Of a stretch of 64,000 bases of DNA, positions 49,175-60,484 are shown piece after piece. This DNA is from Coenobita brevimanus (lineage: Eukaryota; Arthropoda; Malacostraca; Decapoda; Coenobitidae). Under the pieces are notes generated by a model. It worked only from the letters and a program-made list of their open reading frames with translations. It did not search any database and was not told the origin of the DNA. The stretch spans positions 26,133,966 to 26,197,965 of the forward strand of contig CM064657.1 of assembly GCA_032717465.1 (NCBI GenBank), written 5' to 3'. The position numbers and the translations under genes were made by a program. Within the stretch, counting starts at the first letter, position 1. Each line of letters starts with the position of its first letter.

Positions 49175-50109
49175 TGTGTCATAAAATAAGGAAAGAAGAC
49201 AGATTATTAAAAGTTTGACTGAATCCTGTTAAAAAATAGCACCCGCTCTATCATCCTCTATCTTTGAAAGCAAGGGTTTAATTAATGATATTCAGTAAGT
49301 AAAAATATCTGTGTAACGGCTAAGGTGTGTACTACCCTACGCTTAATAAAACAAAATGCCAGCAGCAAGAGTAAAATAGCAGTATACTTCTTGAATGAAC
49401 TGTCTGTAGAGTTTTTGTCTATTAGTCAGTATGTCTTCATACCTGTATGTTTTGCATCTTCCTGTCTAGGAGAGTCATATTTTCACTTCAACTGAATAAA
49501 ATTATCTGGCAGTAACAATACTGCAATACCAATTAATGTGAACTGCTAATTCCCGTTTAGCTATGTGAACTGATAATTCGGAAACTGCCTGCCTCACTTC
49601 TGTTTTGTTTATTTTAGCTGCTTTTCTGTCTTTCACATCTTCACCTACAGAAGGAGTTTATCCTCACTTATGCTGAATAAAATGGCCTATTTTTAGCAGG
49701 AATGAAGTAGCAATCAATGTGAAATAATGACTGAAAAACTGTTTGTCTTTCCTTTTGTCCATCTGCCCAAACGCCTATCACGTTTTCTTCAACAAGAAGG
49801 GTCTCTTACCACTTAATCTGCAAAATGTCATCTGGTGAAAGCAAGAATATTATATAATAAGTCAAAGTGAACTGACTATCCAGAATCTGTGTCTGACTGT
49901 CCATCTTTTTTAAGGAGGCGATTACCTTCTGAAGATGCATGTAACCATTTTTCTTTCGCAAGAATAAAATAATTATTTTTAAACTCAAATGATGTCTGTG
50001 TCCTTCTTTTTCCTTGTGGGAATAGTCTACTGTCAGACCCTTACTTATGAAGGATCGACTTACGAAAAATCTACAGATACGAAAAAATTATGCACACGTG
50101 TGTATTTAC
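48947..50109. other. AT-rich stretch without genes; degenerate tandem repeat
   Basis: No coding or transposon signature is clear. 49137-49170 is a CA microsatellite. Between about 49340 and 49985 at least three or four diverged units (~140-170 bp) recur, each with a TGAATAAAAT-like block, an AATGTGAACTG-like block and a CTGTCTGTC/GTCTGACTGTCC-like block. 50035-50100 (CGACTTACGAAAAATC) vaguely resembles transposon end sequences, but I could not define an element. Confidence 0.45.
49137..49170. repeat. (CA)n microsatellite
   Basis: About 16 CA units following GAATTACACATA. Confidence 0.9.
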
Positions 50110-51150
50110 CTAATTAGAGTTACCTAATTGTGATATACAGAAAATGAGCTACGCTCATGAGGTCCCATCTCAGTTTCTCAGCAAGTCAAATTTAGTTTTA
50201 AACTCGTATAAGTTTTTAGACTGGATGATCTCTTTGTCCAGGCTATTCCACAGGTCTGTACTTCTATAAGGAAAACTATATTTCTTGATATCCTTCAAGC
50301 AGCTTGGCTTCTTCAATTTCATTCCGTGTCCTCTTGTTACTCTCTTATCCCATAAAAACAGATCTTCTTTGTCAATTTTATCTACTCCCATCATGGTCCT
50401 GAACACTGCAATCATGTCGCCTCTCTTTCTCCTTTCTCCTAAGGAAAGCAAATCCAGCTTTTCCAGCCACTCTCTCTACGACGGATCTGCCAGACTGGGG
50501 ACCATTTTGGTTGCTGTTTTTTGTATTCTCTCAATCTTGTTTATATCTTTTTGTGTGGGGACCACACTACTGCTGCATATTCTAACCTGGGGCGAATCAT
50601 GGCTACTATCAATTTTTTCATCATCTCCTCATCCATATAATGAAAAGCTGCTCTTGTATTAGTCATGAGTTTATATGTCTCTCTGTCTTGTTAATGTGTT
50701 TTTCAGGTGATAAACTGTCCTGGATCAGCACTCCCAAATCTTTCTCTTCTCTCGCTTTTGTGACTGGTTCATTACCCATCAAGTAATTCAGTGATGGCCT
50801 CTTGGTACTCTTACCCATTTCCAATATTTTGCATTTCTTTGCACTGAATTTCATTTCCCACATCTGGCTTCATTCGTGCATCCTATCCAGATCCTCCTGC
50901 AACATTTTACAATCTTCCTCAACCTCTACCTTCCTCAAGATCTTTGCATCATCAGCAGACTTGCATAACTATTCACTCCATCTACCATATCATTTATGTA
51001 AATCAGGAACATTATTGGCGCCAACACCGAGCCCTGTAGGACTCCATTTGTTACCTCCCTCTATCCAGACATCCTATCCTTTATTACTGTCTTCACTTGT
51101 CTGTCTCTCAAAAAATCTCCCATCCATTCCAGGAAGTTCCTCTTCAGTGT
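50110..51150 (-). pseudogene. LINE-A fragment, minus strand (RT C-terminal half and tail)
   Basis: On the minus strand it encodes a short RT piece (GVLQGSVLAPIMFLIYINDM-like region near 51020), MWEMKFSAKKCKILEMGKST, KDLGVLIQDSLSPEKHINKT, and RKRGDMIAVFRTMMGVDKID through STDLWNSLDKEI. It ends with the tail near 50110-50160, TCACAATTAGGTAACTCTAA then TTAGGTAAATACAC. The 5' truncation point abuts the tail of LINE-C at 51150. Several frameshifts break it. Confidence 0.85.
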
Positions 51151-51186
51151 TCTTACCTTACCTAATTGTATCTTTACAGGAATGAG

Positions 51187-52179
51187 TCAAGCTTGTACTG
51201 TCCCGTGTCTTAAACCATATTTATCGTACATATCCTTAAATTTGTGAATTGTTTTGGCACACGGTATTTCAGTCGGTAGTGCATTCCATTGATCAATTGC
51301 TCTGTTTGGGAAACTGAATTTCCTTACGTCTTTATCACCTCTCTTCTTATGCAATTTTTTGCAGTGTCCTCTTGCTGATGCTTCTCCATATGTTAAGTAA
51401 TCATTTATGTCTATTTTCTCCTTTCCTGATATGCATTTATATAGCATTATCATGTCACCTCTTTTCCTTCTCTCCTGTAGTGTTGGTAGATTCAGTTTAT
51501 TTAGTCTTTCTTCGTAGCTTAGGTCCCTTAAGCTTGGTATCCATCTTGTAGTGGCCCTTTGAACTTTTTCAATCTTGTCTATGTGTTTTTTGAGATGAGG
51601 ACTCCAGACTACTGATGCATATTCCATGGTTGGTCTAATGAATGATGTTATTATCCTTCTTAGCATGTCTTCATTTATGTATGTGAATGCTATTCTCATA
51701 TTTGCAAGCAGTGTATACATGTTCCGTACCTTCTCGCTGATGTGGTCAGCCGGAGATAGTCTGTTATTGATAATCACACCTAGGTCTTTCTCTCTTTCTG
51801 ATGTGTATAGGGTTTTATTTCCTAACTTATAATCCCAATCAGGTCTTTTTCCACTTTTACCAAACTTGATTACATGACACTTGTCCACAATGAATTCCAT
51901 TTGCCATATACTACTCCATTCATGAAGTTTATTTAATTCTTCTTGTAGCTCTTTACAAGAGTCTGTGTTAGTAATTCTCCTTAGTATTTTTGCATCATCT
52001 GCAAACATATTCAGATAGCTTTCATTTCCAGTGTTACTGTCTATATCATTTATATACACTAAAAACATGATTGGTGCCAGCACTGAGCCCTGTGGTACTC
52101 CACTCGTCACTTCTTTCCATGTTGAGTAATTTCCCCTTAGTACTGTTCTCATTTTTCTTTTCATGAGAAAATCTTGCAT
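51187..52179 (-). pseudogene. LINE-C reverse transcriptase, catalytic and C-terminal part
   Basis: A 330-codon open frame with WKEVTSGVPQGSVLAPIMFL, VYINDI, the catalytic MFADDAKILRRI near 52000, SIWQMEFIVDKCHVIKFG, EKDLGVIINNRLSPADHI, RPTMEYASVVWSPHLKKHID and LPTLQERRKRGDMIMLYK. The end is FSFPNRAIDQWNALPTEIP. The catalytic Asp pair is intact. The upstream part of RT is in other frames (52198-52398, 52483-52755). Confidence 0.92.
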
Positions 52180-52197
52180 CCAACAATAAAGTTTGCC

Positions 52198-52755
52198 TCA
52201 AATTCCACCTTGATGGTACAGTTTCCATAAAAGTTTTTGGTGTGGTACTGTGTCAGATGCTTTCTTGAAATCTAAATAGATACTGTCCATGCATCCTTCT
52301 CTTTCCTGTAATGTGTCTGTTACTCTGTCATAGTAGCTCAACAGATTAGTAACACATGATTTTCCTTTTCTGAAACCAAACTGTCTTTCTGTTATCATAC
52401 TGTGTTCTTCTAGGTGATTTACCCAAGCTTTTCTTATAAGCTTTTCTAATACCTTGCTTACAATACTGGTTAGTGATACTGGTCAGTAGTTAAGTGGCTT
52501 TTGTCTATTCCCTTTCTTGAATAAGGGAACAATGTTTGCTTTCTTCCAAATATCAGGTAGTTTACCTTGACTCAAGGATTTCTTGAAAATTAAAAATAAT
52601 GGTTTACTTAACTCCTTTGCACATTCACGTAGCACCCAACATGAAATTTCATCAGGACCATTTGCTTTTCCCTTGTCTAATTTACTTAGCTCCTCTTGTA
52701 TTTCTTTTTCTGATGTTTGTATATCTGGTAGTATGTGTGGGCATGCATGTTCCAC
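52198..52755 (-). pseudogene. LINE-C reverse transcriptase, N-terminal part
   Basis: Two frames. 52483-52755 encodes IQEELSKLDKGKANGPDEIS, LPDIWKKANIVPLFKKGNRQ and PLNY, where the usual Trp before the K..IVP motif is present. 52198-52398 encodes ITERQFGFRKGKSCVTNLLS, YLDFKKASDTVPHQKLLWKL. A stop near 52483 and frameshift near 52200 interrupt it. Confidence 0.88.
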
Positions 52756-53124
52756 ATAATCCCTCTCAAAATTTTTTTCCTCTGTAAAAACTGATTGGAA
52801 ATTCTTGTTTAGTACTTCACAAATATCTTTCTCTTGTGTATAGGCGATTCCATCGTCTGTAATGGATTGTATTTTATCTTTTACTTTGGTTTTGCTTCTG
52901 ATGTAGCTGTAAAACAGCTTCGGTTGATCATACTTTTATTTATGATATCCTACTCAAACTGTTTTTGGGCCTCCTTACTTATTCATGTATAATCGTTTCT
53001 TGCCTGTTTGTAATTATTATATGCCCTTTCACTATTGTGTCTTCTGTATCTATTCCACAACAAATCTCTTTTTACTTATGGACTCCTATTTCATAAAGTT
53101 CACATAATTTTTCATATATAGCAT

Positions 53125-54078
53125 TTAAATCTTGTCCTCTAAGCTCTTTTCCCATGCAGTTTCTAAGATGTACTTCTTTAGGTCATGATACTTTCCCTTT
53201 TTATAGTTTAGGCTCTTTTTGTAACTTTCATTGCTGTTATCTGTGTCATATGCAATCCTGAAATTGCAATTTAGTATTGCATGGTCGCTTTTGCCGAATG
53301 GAGGGTGATATATTAAATTGTCAACATCCTTTTCTTGTCTAGTAAATATGAGATCTAGCATTGAGGGCACATCAAGTCCTCTTTTTCTGGTGCTTTCCCT
53401 TACATATTGCATTAGGAAAAACTCTTGCACAAGATCCAGGAGTTTTGGTCCCAGCAGCTTTCTTGGCTTATTATATCTAGACTATTCCAATTTATATTTG
53501 TATTAATCTCCAGTTAGTATAATTCTTTTCGATTTCTCTTCCACTTTGTGTAGTAATACTCTTAAACTCAGAATTGTACTCTCCGCCAGGTCCTCATATT
53601 CGTCTCTTTCTTATGTCTTTGATCTGGGTGGGATGTACGAATTGGCTACAGTTAATTTCCCTTCAGATTTATTTATCTCTATTGCAATCAGTTCTACTTG
53701 TGAGGGTATATCTAATTCTATTTCTTTGACTTTCAGATTTTTCTTAGTTAATATTATAATTCCTCCTCCTTTTTTAAAGTTCCTATCTCTTCTCCATATA
53801 TTATATTCCTCTAAGTTTAGGATGTCATTCGATATCCTTGGTGTTAATATTGTTTCAGTTAGGTATATTATATGTGGTTCATTTTCTCTGATATAATCGT
53901 TCATCTCTAATAATTTAGATACCTTTCCATCCACATTTGAGTACATCAACTTGTCATGATTTGGTTCTACTACCTTCCTCCTTTTTATTCCCTCCTGTTT
54001 ATGTACCACTTTCATACCTGCAATCCAATTACTTTGTAAAAAAAAATGTATTCTTCTCCACCTCTGATCTTCCCTCAT
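53125..54078 (-). pseudogene. LINE-C endonuclease
   Basis: The frame at 53611-54078 encodes MYSNVDGKVSKLLEMNDYI, IIYLTETIL, GGGIIILTKKN and VANSYIPPRSKT; 53125-53430 encodes PSMLDLIFTRQEKDVDNLIY and FGKSDHAILNC. NVDG, TET and SDH are the metal-binding and catalytic residues of the apurinic-endonuclease-like fold that nicks target DNA for priming. The segment between (53430-53610) with the GDFN region is disrupted. Confidence 0.88.
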
Positions 54079-54148
54079 TTTTTGTTTTTGCTTCCTCCCT
54101 CTTCTCTTTCAGTAATTCCAGTTCCTCTTGTGTTAGGCATCTTTTTAT

Positions 54149-54863
54149 TCATACATTTTTGAACTCCTCTTTTTCCATAAGATTCTTTGCATTTCTTAGT
54201 ATCTCCTCCACGGTGTTTACACTCTGGAAGGTTACCTTTAGGGGTCTTGACTTGCTTTTCTCGTATTTCCCTAACCTTTTGTATTCCTCTTTGTCTTTAC
54301 TACAGATTTCCTCTGATAATTCTTTCAATATGCCCATTACATTTGCCATCTCCTTTTTGTCTCTTGAGATCTTGTTTTTTACTTCTTCCTCTTCTATACC
54401 AGTGATTAGTATAGATTTTTCAATATCTACTGACTCTCTGACTAACTTAGGATTGTTTTTGGATTATTCTTTTCACTTCCTTTTAAATGCTTTTTTCTTC
54501 CACCCTTGTTTCCAAGTCTAACTTTACTTTCACCATTTCAGCATAAGTGGTTTCCACATCATTTTTATAGCTTTGCACAGCTTCATTCACCTGTGTTATC
54601 TTCTACTCAATATCACTGCTATGGTCTATCAGACTGCTTACTTGCCTAATTGTCTCTGTATCATTTTTGAACTCTTTCATAATACTCTCGTGGTTGACTA
54701 CTGTACTTGCCATTTCACTAATTTTCCTCCTAAGTGTACCCACTTCAACTGTTAGCTCATTTATGGTTCTGTCTTTCTTGCTGACTTCCTTTCCTATTTT
54801 TTCTATTTCTTCCTTTTGAATTACCCCTAGTATATATACTCGTATTCTTATAACACTACTCAT
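54149..54863 (-). pseudogene. LINE-C ORF1
   Basis: 54603-54863 encodes a Lys/Glu-rich probable coiled coil (EIEKIGKEVSKKDRTINELT, VEVGTLRRKISEMAS). 54149-54349 encodes YKRLGKYEKSKSRPLKVTFQ, SVNTVEEILRNAKNLM, resembling the RRM-like part of LINE-A ORF1. The intervening part is frameshifted. The likely role is RNA binding in the LINE particle. Confidence 0.7.
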
Positions 54864-55301
54864 TTACATTTCTATTTTATTTACAGTGTGTTGTGCACTG
54901 TCAGTTGAAGTAACTTATAAAACTATTTTCCACTGTTCACTTATATTTACATTCATTGATTTCACTTGCTGTTTACACATTATTTACAATTCCACATGCA
55001 CTGTTTTACTCACAAGAAAGATCGTAGTCACTCTCTATCAATTGTCAGCCTTTTACCTCCTTCCACACGAGGTTTAGTATGGGGTAGAGGTCACAGGGCC
55101 CTTTCGATGGGGCTAAAAAGCGGCGGAAGTTAGCAGGAGCGAATCTGATGTACTTTCACCCTGAAAGACGACAGTAAACTGATAGTGGTGGGCCGGGGTG
55201 GCCTACCTAGGGGGAATGCATTACTGCCAACGTCAGCCTCTTGAGAGCTGCTAATATATAGCTATGAAATGACTGGCAGAAAATCTAGACAATACATTAT
55301 A

Positions 55302-55925
55302 AATTAGGTAGTTCCAGGTGAATGTAAATATCACTTAGGCTTCTCCCTTCCCTCCTTATATATATTTTTATTATGAGAATAGATTATACGGCATATTTCA
55401 AGGGGAAATAAACAGCAAAAATTAGTGAACGAGCGCACGTGAGGTGTTGTCAGGTGATAATTAGCCAATTCCAGGTGTATGGCACTATCACTTACCTTAT
55501 TTCTTTTTGGTATATATTATTTGGTATAAGAATAGGGCATAGGGCTTATTTCAATGAATGAAATCAGTGGAAAATTCCAAGGAAGATTTACTTAGCGTAG
55601 AATACAGTGTGGTGGCCTGCAATAATTAGGTAGTTCCAGGTGAATGTAAATATCACTTAGGCTTCTCCCTTCTTTTCTTATATATATTTTTATTGCGAGA
55701 ACTGATTATACTGCATATTTCAAGGGGAAATAAACAGCGAAAATTAACGAACGAGTGCACATGAGGTGTTGTCAGGTGATAATTTAACCAATTCCAGGTG
55801 TATGGCACTTTCACTTACCTTATTTCTTTTTGGTATATATTATTTGGTATAAGAATAGGGCATAGGGCTTATTTCAATGGATGAAATCAGTGGAAAATTC
55901 CAGGGAAGATTTACTTAGCATAGCA
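55302..55925. repeat. Dimeric tandem repeat, two copies of a ~322-bp unit
   Basis: Copies start at 55302 and 55624 with AATTAGGTAGTTCCAGGTGA. Within each, a second, more diverged half begins at the AATTAGCCAATTCCAGGTGT/TTTAACCAATTCCAGGTGT block, so the array is A-B-A-B with ~160-bp monomers. Halves share TTCCAGGTG..TG, ATCACTTA and CATATTTCAA/GGCTTATTTCAA. The array abuts the 5' side of LINE-C. Confidence 0.85.
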
Positions 55926-56243
55926 CGGCTGGGCAGGCGAGAGGAGAGGGTAATGGAGGGGAGGTCGGGAGGGGAGTCAAGAACGGGGAGAAATGGCTAA
56001 ATTGTCAACAATGGATGGAAGTACAGATGAGATTAGGAGTGCTGACTAGTGTTGGACATTGGGAGTACTGATAGATGATGCAAGCCCCCACTTGAAAGCC
56101 CGGGTGAATTCAAAATAACACAGAATCACAAAAGTGACACCCCGCGGTATGATCCCTTGCTCCCAAGCGTCACGAAAGTGATGCCCCACGGTATGATCCC
56201 TTACTCCCCAGCGTCACGAAAGTGACGCCCCGCGGTTAAGGGG
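55926..56243. other. Non-coding stretch ending in a TTAA-adjacent 44-bp tandem repeat
   Basis: No gene seen. 56134-56236 is a 44-bp tandem repeat (starts at 56134, 56178 and 56222; unit GTGACGCCCCGCGGTATGAT then CCCTTRCTCCC). It ends GCGGTTAAGGGG directly before TTAA at 56244. That looks like the right end of a piggyBac-type element whose left end I could not locate. Confidence 0.5.
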
Positions 56244-56395
56244 TTAAATGTACTCACATTTTCCAATTCCTCACCATCCAACCTCGCTGTACATTCACTG
56301 ACTTCACCTCTCTCAAAGACCATCACTTTACTCTTCCCTACATTCACCTTTAGATTCCGTTTCTTACACACTCTCCCAAACTCATCCACCAAGCC
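56244..56395 (-). pseudogene. LINE-B short fragment (copy 4, minus strand)
   Basis: On the minus strand it encodes VDEFGRVCKKRNLKVNVGKS, KVMVFERGEVSECTARLDGE, matching 10540-10680 and 61070-61210. It is bounded on the left by TTAA within the LINE sequence (TTAAATGTACTC) and on the right by unrelated sequence. Confidence 0.85.
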
Positions 56396-56647
56396 AAGTA
56401 GTTCTAGTAAATCTATTAACCCCTAATGACCACAAATCTCCCAGCCCCCCTATATCCAGAACTGCAAAAGGGGTCCGATTTTTCAATTTTCACCAAGGTG
56501 AAATTATTTCTTAGATTTCAAGAGCTTGAATTTACACACCTGAAAATGTAAATTTCACTCGTATGACTAATGGTTACCGCAGTATCGACCGTCAAAGAAC
56601 ACCAGAAATAACAGTTGTTACCCCTTACCTCTAGAGAGAGAAAAAAT
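56396..56647. other. Spacer with a possible piggyBac-type end
   Basis: TTAA at 56416-56419 is followed by CCCCTAATGACCACAAATC, which resembles a piggyBac-like terminus. 56512-56577 shares a block (ACTTGAATTTACACACC...TTTCACTC...ATGGTTAC) with 63640-63700 on the other side of LINE-B copy 3. No coding sequence. Confidence 0.4.
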
Positions 56648-56674
56648 CTATCTATCTATCTATTGCCAGACACC

Positions 56675-57013
56675 TCAATCCCGTTTGGGGTGGCCACAAA
56701 CAAATCGCCTCCAAGTCGCCCTGTCCCCCGCCATTTCACTGCCCTGCTCCCAACTCACACCCCCCTCTCTCATATACCTCTCCACCCCATCCCTCCATCT
56801 CATCCTCGGCCTCCCCCTCCCTCTTCCCCCCTCCACCTCACTCACATACACTCTCTTCATCAGTCTTTCATCCTCCATCCTCTCCACATGGCCAAACCAC
56901 CTCAGTATGTTCCTCATAACGCTTCCTATCACATCCACATCCACACCACAACGCTCCTTTATATCCTCATTCGTCAGCCTGTCTCTCCATGTGACTCCAC
57001 AGGCTCCTCTTAA
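56675..57013 (-). pseudogene. LINE-B copy 3, C-terminal domain end
   Basis: The minus strand encodes GACGVTWRDRLTNEDIKERC, GVDVDVIGSVMRNILRWFGH and VERMEDERLMKRVYVSEVEG, then RGRGRPRMRWRDGVERYM. It ends before the 3' terminus. It is separated from the rest of ORF2 by the TTAA-flanked element. Confidence 0.88.
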
Positions 57014-57779
57014 CCCGCCCCATCCCGACGTTTTCTGGGCAGTGGTACGCCCCAGTCCCGACATTTTTGGACCTTTTTTTGGGGGGCTCAAACATTCGCT
57101 TATGGTGAGAAACATCGAAAATTCATAGAGAAATCGCTCACCTGAGATTTAAAATACTTGATACAGGTAGGAGTACCTCCTTACCTTACAGGGTTTTCTA
57201 TCAGGCTCGCTGCAAAGAAAACGAGTTCTATGGGAGGATAACTATTCTACACTGCTCATAAACGGTATTTATTTATTTGGTACGAATTTATATGTAGTAC
57301 GAGGGTATATTGGTTTTCAAACGGTAATATTGGCATTATAAGCATTGTTTCACTCACTAACTCATCACCATTCCTGACCTTTTTCTGCCACATTACCTGA
57401 TCATCATTTCTGACTGTTTCTTCCTCTAATGTTTGTCCTCCACATTGTCATCGATTGGGGAATCACTCTGGCCCTGAATTTCGTACCGGGCATGACATGG
57501 CTTTACTGGCCAGGTCACTGATAACAGGTGAATTGCTGAGAAAAGGTCATGCAGGGGGGGGGGGAGGATGTCATGCTGGGTAAGGCATTGTCCCTGCCTG
57601 GCATCTTGTAGAGGAAGGTGTCCCGTGTATATGTGCCAAAAATCACTCACGAAAATTGAAAATTGTGCAAATTAGGGACCTTGCAATGTTCTTACAATGT
57701 TGCTGCGTTAATTTACGTCTCCGGGATATGAGTGCACATCACGTGAGGACGTGAATTCACGTCTCCGGGATGGGGTGGG
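57014..57779. mobile_element. Non-autonomous piggyBac-like element, 766 bp
   Basis: It is flanked by TTAA at 57010-57013 and 57780-57783, where uninterrupted LINE-B has a single TTAA (GAGGAGCC-TCTTAAATAAC region). The ends are CCCGCCCCATCCCGACG and, inverted, CCCACCCCATCCCGGAG, a 14-bp imperfect inverted repeat. TTAA duplication with CCC-starting termini is the hallmark of piggyBac elements. The interior has no transposase; it contains a G run (57548-57557) and a repeated CGTCTCCGGGAT motif near the right end. Confidence 0.88.
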
Positions 57780-58451
57780 TTAAATAACTTATTTCCACTG
57801 CTCTCACTCTTGACTTGTGTCCTTCCAACAACGTCCAAGCTTCACTTCCATACATTAGAGTTGGTATCACAATACAGTAAACCCCCGCTATAATGCGGTT
57901 CAGATATTGCCGGTTCACTTTATCGTGGGATTTTCATTGGAACCTAAGTATTTTTACATTGCGGGAAACCCCGCCTCATCGCTGTTTCCGCAAAGCCTAC
58001 TACGGCTATTTTTAGGGTACAGTACATATTTTACATCTTTATTTTCAGTACTGTATTCTGAAACGGATATGGTATTTTACATCTTTATTTATTCTAAAAT
58101 ATTAATAGCTGTATTAATTAAAATAATAATTAAAGATCGGCTAATATATTTGATAAAATACAAGTGAAATCGTGGTGCGAGGTGAGGAAATACCCAGACT
58201 CATTGGTAGGTGGCACACAATTGGCTGGAGCCTTACCAGTAGCCAATCCAAACACGCTTTACATTTTTACTTGCCGCTGATTGGCTGCTGCCGATGCGCC
58301 ATCCTCAAAGAAAGGAGAGGGACGGCACCGCACCACCATACCGCACCTCCCAGTTTACCGCGTGTTCCTGCCTCAGCTACATCGCCGTGCCCACTTCAGC
58401 CTTTCACCACTTATTTTTGCCGCTTTCTCCTGGTTTTCTGAAGCCCCTGCA

Positions 58452-59171
58452 ATGCCACCCAAACCCCCTGCATCTTGTAAGCCTTCTGATGCCAAGAAAG
58501 TCAAGAGCAGGAAGGTTATGACCCTGCAGGAGAAGGCTGAACTCCTCGACATGCTACGGGAAGGGAGAAGCTATGCCGCAGTCGGACGCCATTACGGCAT
58601 CAATGGAAGTACAGTGCGGTACATAAAGAAGAACGAGGACGCAATCAGGAGCGCTGTTTCAGCAAGATATTGCCAGAATGCGAAAAGGGTGTCTACAGGC
58701 AGGAACAAACACATCGTAAGGATGGAATCAGCCCTGGTATTGTGGATAACTGACTGCCGGAAGAAAAACATCCCGCTGGACAGCAACATCATACCCGAGA
58801 AGGCCAGGAAGTTGTACAGTCAGTTCGCAGCAGAGGGCGCCGAAGGAGACGACGACGAAGAGCCGCAACCAGGACCATCTACAGCACCAGAGCCTGAGGA
58901 ATTTCACGCCAGCAAAGGGTGGTTTGACCGGTTCCAGAAGCGGTTCCAAATCAGGAGTGTGACTTTGCATGGGGAAGCTGCATTGGCGGACAGTGAAGCT
59001 GCGGAAAAGTACCAGGAAACATTCCAGCAGATCATAGAGGAATGGGGTTACAAGCCCGAACAGATCTTCAATATGGATGAGACTGGCTTGTACTGGAAGA
59101 AGATGCCATCCAGGACATTCATCATGCAGGAGGAAGCCAAAGCACTTGGCTTAAAGCACAGAAGGACCTAG
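58452..59171 (+). pseudogene. Tigger-like transposase, N-terminal part
   Basis: The ATG at 58452 is the best start; the frame is open upstream without an earlier ATG that looks convincing. Residues ~20-70 form a CENP-B-type helix-turn-helix (MTLQEKAELLDMLREGRSYA, VGRHYGINGSTVRYIKKNED) that binds the transposon ends. A second DNA-binding helical domain follows (ALVLWITDCRKKNIPLD, KGWFDRFQKRFQIRS), separated by an acidic insert (EGDDDEEPQPGPS). The DDE domain begins with IFNMDETGLYWKKMPS, the first catalytic Asp. A one-base shift near 59160 moves coding to another frame. Confidence 0.92.
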
Positions 59172-60271
59172 TCACTCTTATATTCTGTGGCAATGCTGCT
59201 GGCTTCATGATGAAACCAGGCCTCATCTACAAGGCAGCAAACCCCAGGGCTCTCAAGAACAAAAACAAGAACATGCTGCCAGTCCACTGGATAAGCCACC
59301 CCAAGGCATGGATTACGAAGCTCATGACTTCCAACTGGTTTCATCAGTGTTTCATCCCTCAGGCCAAGCAATACCTCAGTGACAAGGGACTAGAGTTCAA
59401 GGTGCTGCTGTTGTTGGACAATGCTGGTGGCCACCCTGTTGATTTGCACTACGAGGGAGAGCAGATTGAATTTTTGCCTCCTAACACCACCTCTCTCATC
59501 CAGCCTATGGACCAAGGAGTGATCCGTGCTTTCAAGGCACTCTACACCAAAGGATCTCTTCAACACCTGGTGGATGCAATGGACAGGGACGACGACTTCC
59601 CTGTGAAAAGTTATTGGCGCAGCTTCAATGTCGGGACGTGTCTCTTCATCATCCAGAAGGCGCTTCAGGACATGAAGAAGGAAACCCTCAATGCTTGCTG
59701 GAAAAAATTGTGGCCCAAGTGTGTGAACGACTGCAAAGGCTTCTCCCCCGACGAAATTCACCACTCTGCAGTGAACAACTCTGTCAAGCTGGCGAAGATC
59801 CTCGGTGGTGAAGGTTTTGCTGACATCACGCCCCAGGAAGTCAATGACCTCATTGACGCACACTCTGAGACCCTAACAGATGAGGATTTGGCAGAGTTAA
59901 CCAAGTCAGCCAACGAAGGGGAGGACGAGGAGCCGACAGATCCAGCACAAGAGGAGGAGGAGGAGGAGGGTTTAACATTAGAGCGCCTGTCTGGCATGGT
60001 AAGAGCCGCAAACGACCTGCAGCTGATGGCTCAGAAATGGGATCCATACATGGTTCATGCTGTGCAGTTCTCCAGTGCGACTGACACAGCCATTTTGTCG
60101 TACAGAAATCTCCTCAATACCATGAAGAAACAACGGCAACAACTCCCCATCACCATGTTCCTCAAGCCACTGAAAAAGACTCCACCTACACCTCCAGCAG
60201 CAGCAGCACCTTCTGAAGCACCAGCATCACCTGAAACACCTGATGAAGAGGCGCCCTCTGAAGAGCTGTAA
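59162..60271 (+). pseudogene. Tigger-like transposase, C-terminal DDE domain
   Basis: The continuing frame starts KDLVTLIFCGNAAGF. The second catalytic Asp is in VLLLLDNAGGHPVDLH and the third in PPNTTSLIQPMDQGVIRAFK, the D,D,D pattern of pogo/Tigger. The rest includes SYWRSFNVGTCLFIIQKALQ and WKKLWPKCVNDC, then acidic and Pro/Ala-rich tails and a stop at 60269-60271. Together with the first part, this is about 610 residues with a single frameshift. It cuts and pastes the element at TA sites. Confidence 0.93.
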
Positions 60272-60484
60272 ATGCTCTGCTTCACTGTGCAGTACATCAT
60301 CATCAGCATCGTACTGCACAGCTACTTCATGATCATCAATCAAACTCATCATCAGTGAGTACCCGTACAGTACTGTACAATTCACTTTCTTTGTTATGTC
60401 TTAATTTCAGTGATATTTCATGTCCTTATTAGTTAGCAAGCAATACAGTAACTTTATACTTATGTTTCGCTCGCTACGGTCTCT

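Larger units (their letters stand above)
51151..55260 (-). mobile_element. LINE-C, nearly complete CR1/L2-like non-LTR retrotransposon (minus strand)
   Basis: On the minus strand the order is 5' region (~55260-54870), ORF1 (coiled coil, RRM-like), endonuclease, RT and a 3' end TACAATTAGGTAAGGTAAG. It is related to LINE-A in domain order, in the C-terminal region and in the tail motif, but clearly distinct in sequence. ORF1 and ORF2 contain stops and frameshifts. A tandem dimer repeat lies just upstream of its 5' end. Confidence 0.85.

Noticed and set aside
50035..50100. End of a mariner/Tigger element
   Set aside because: A short resemblance to transposon-end sequence only; no partner end, TSD or transposase found.
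58281..58451. Transposase start upstream of 58452
   Set aside because: The upstream start is a TTG and the extra residues are low complexity; the ATG at 58452 precedes the recognised DNA-binding domain at normal spacing.
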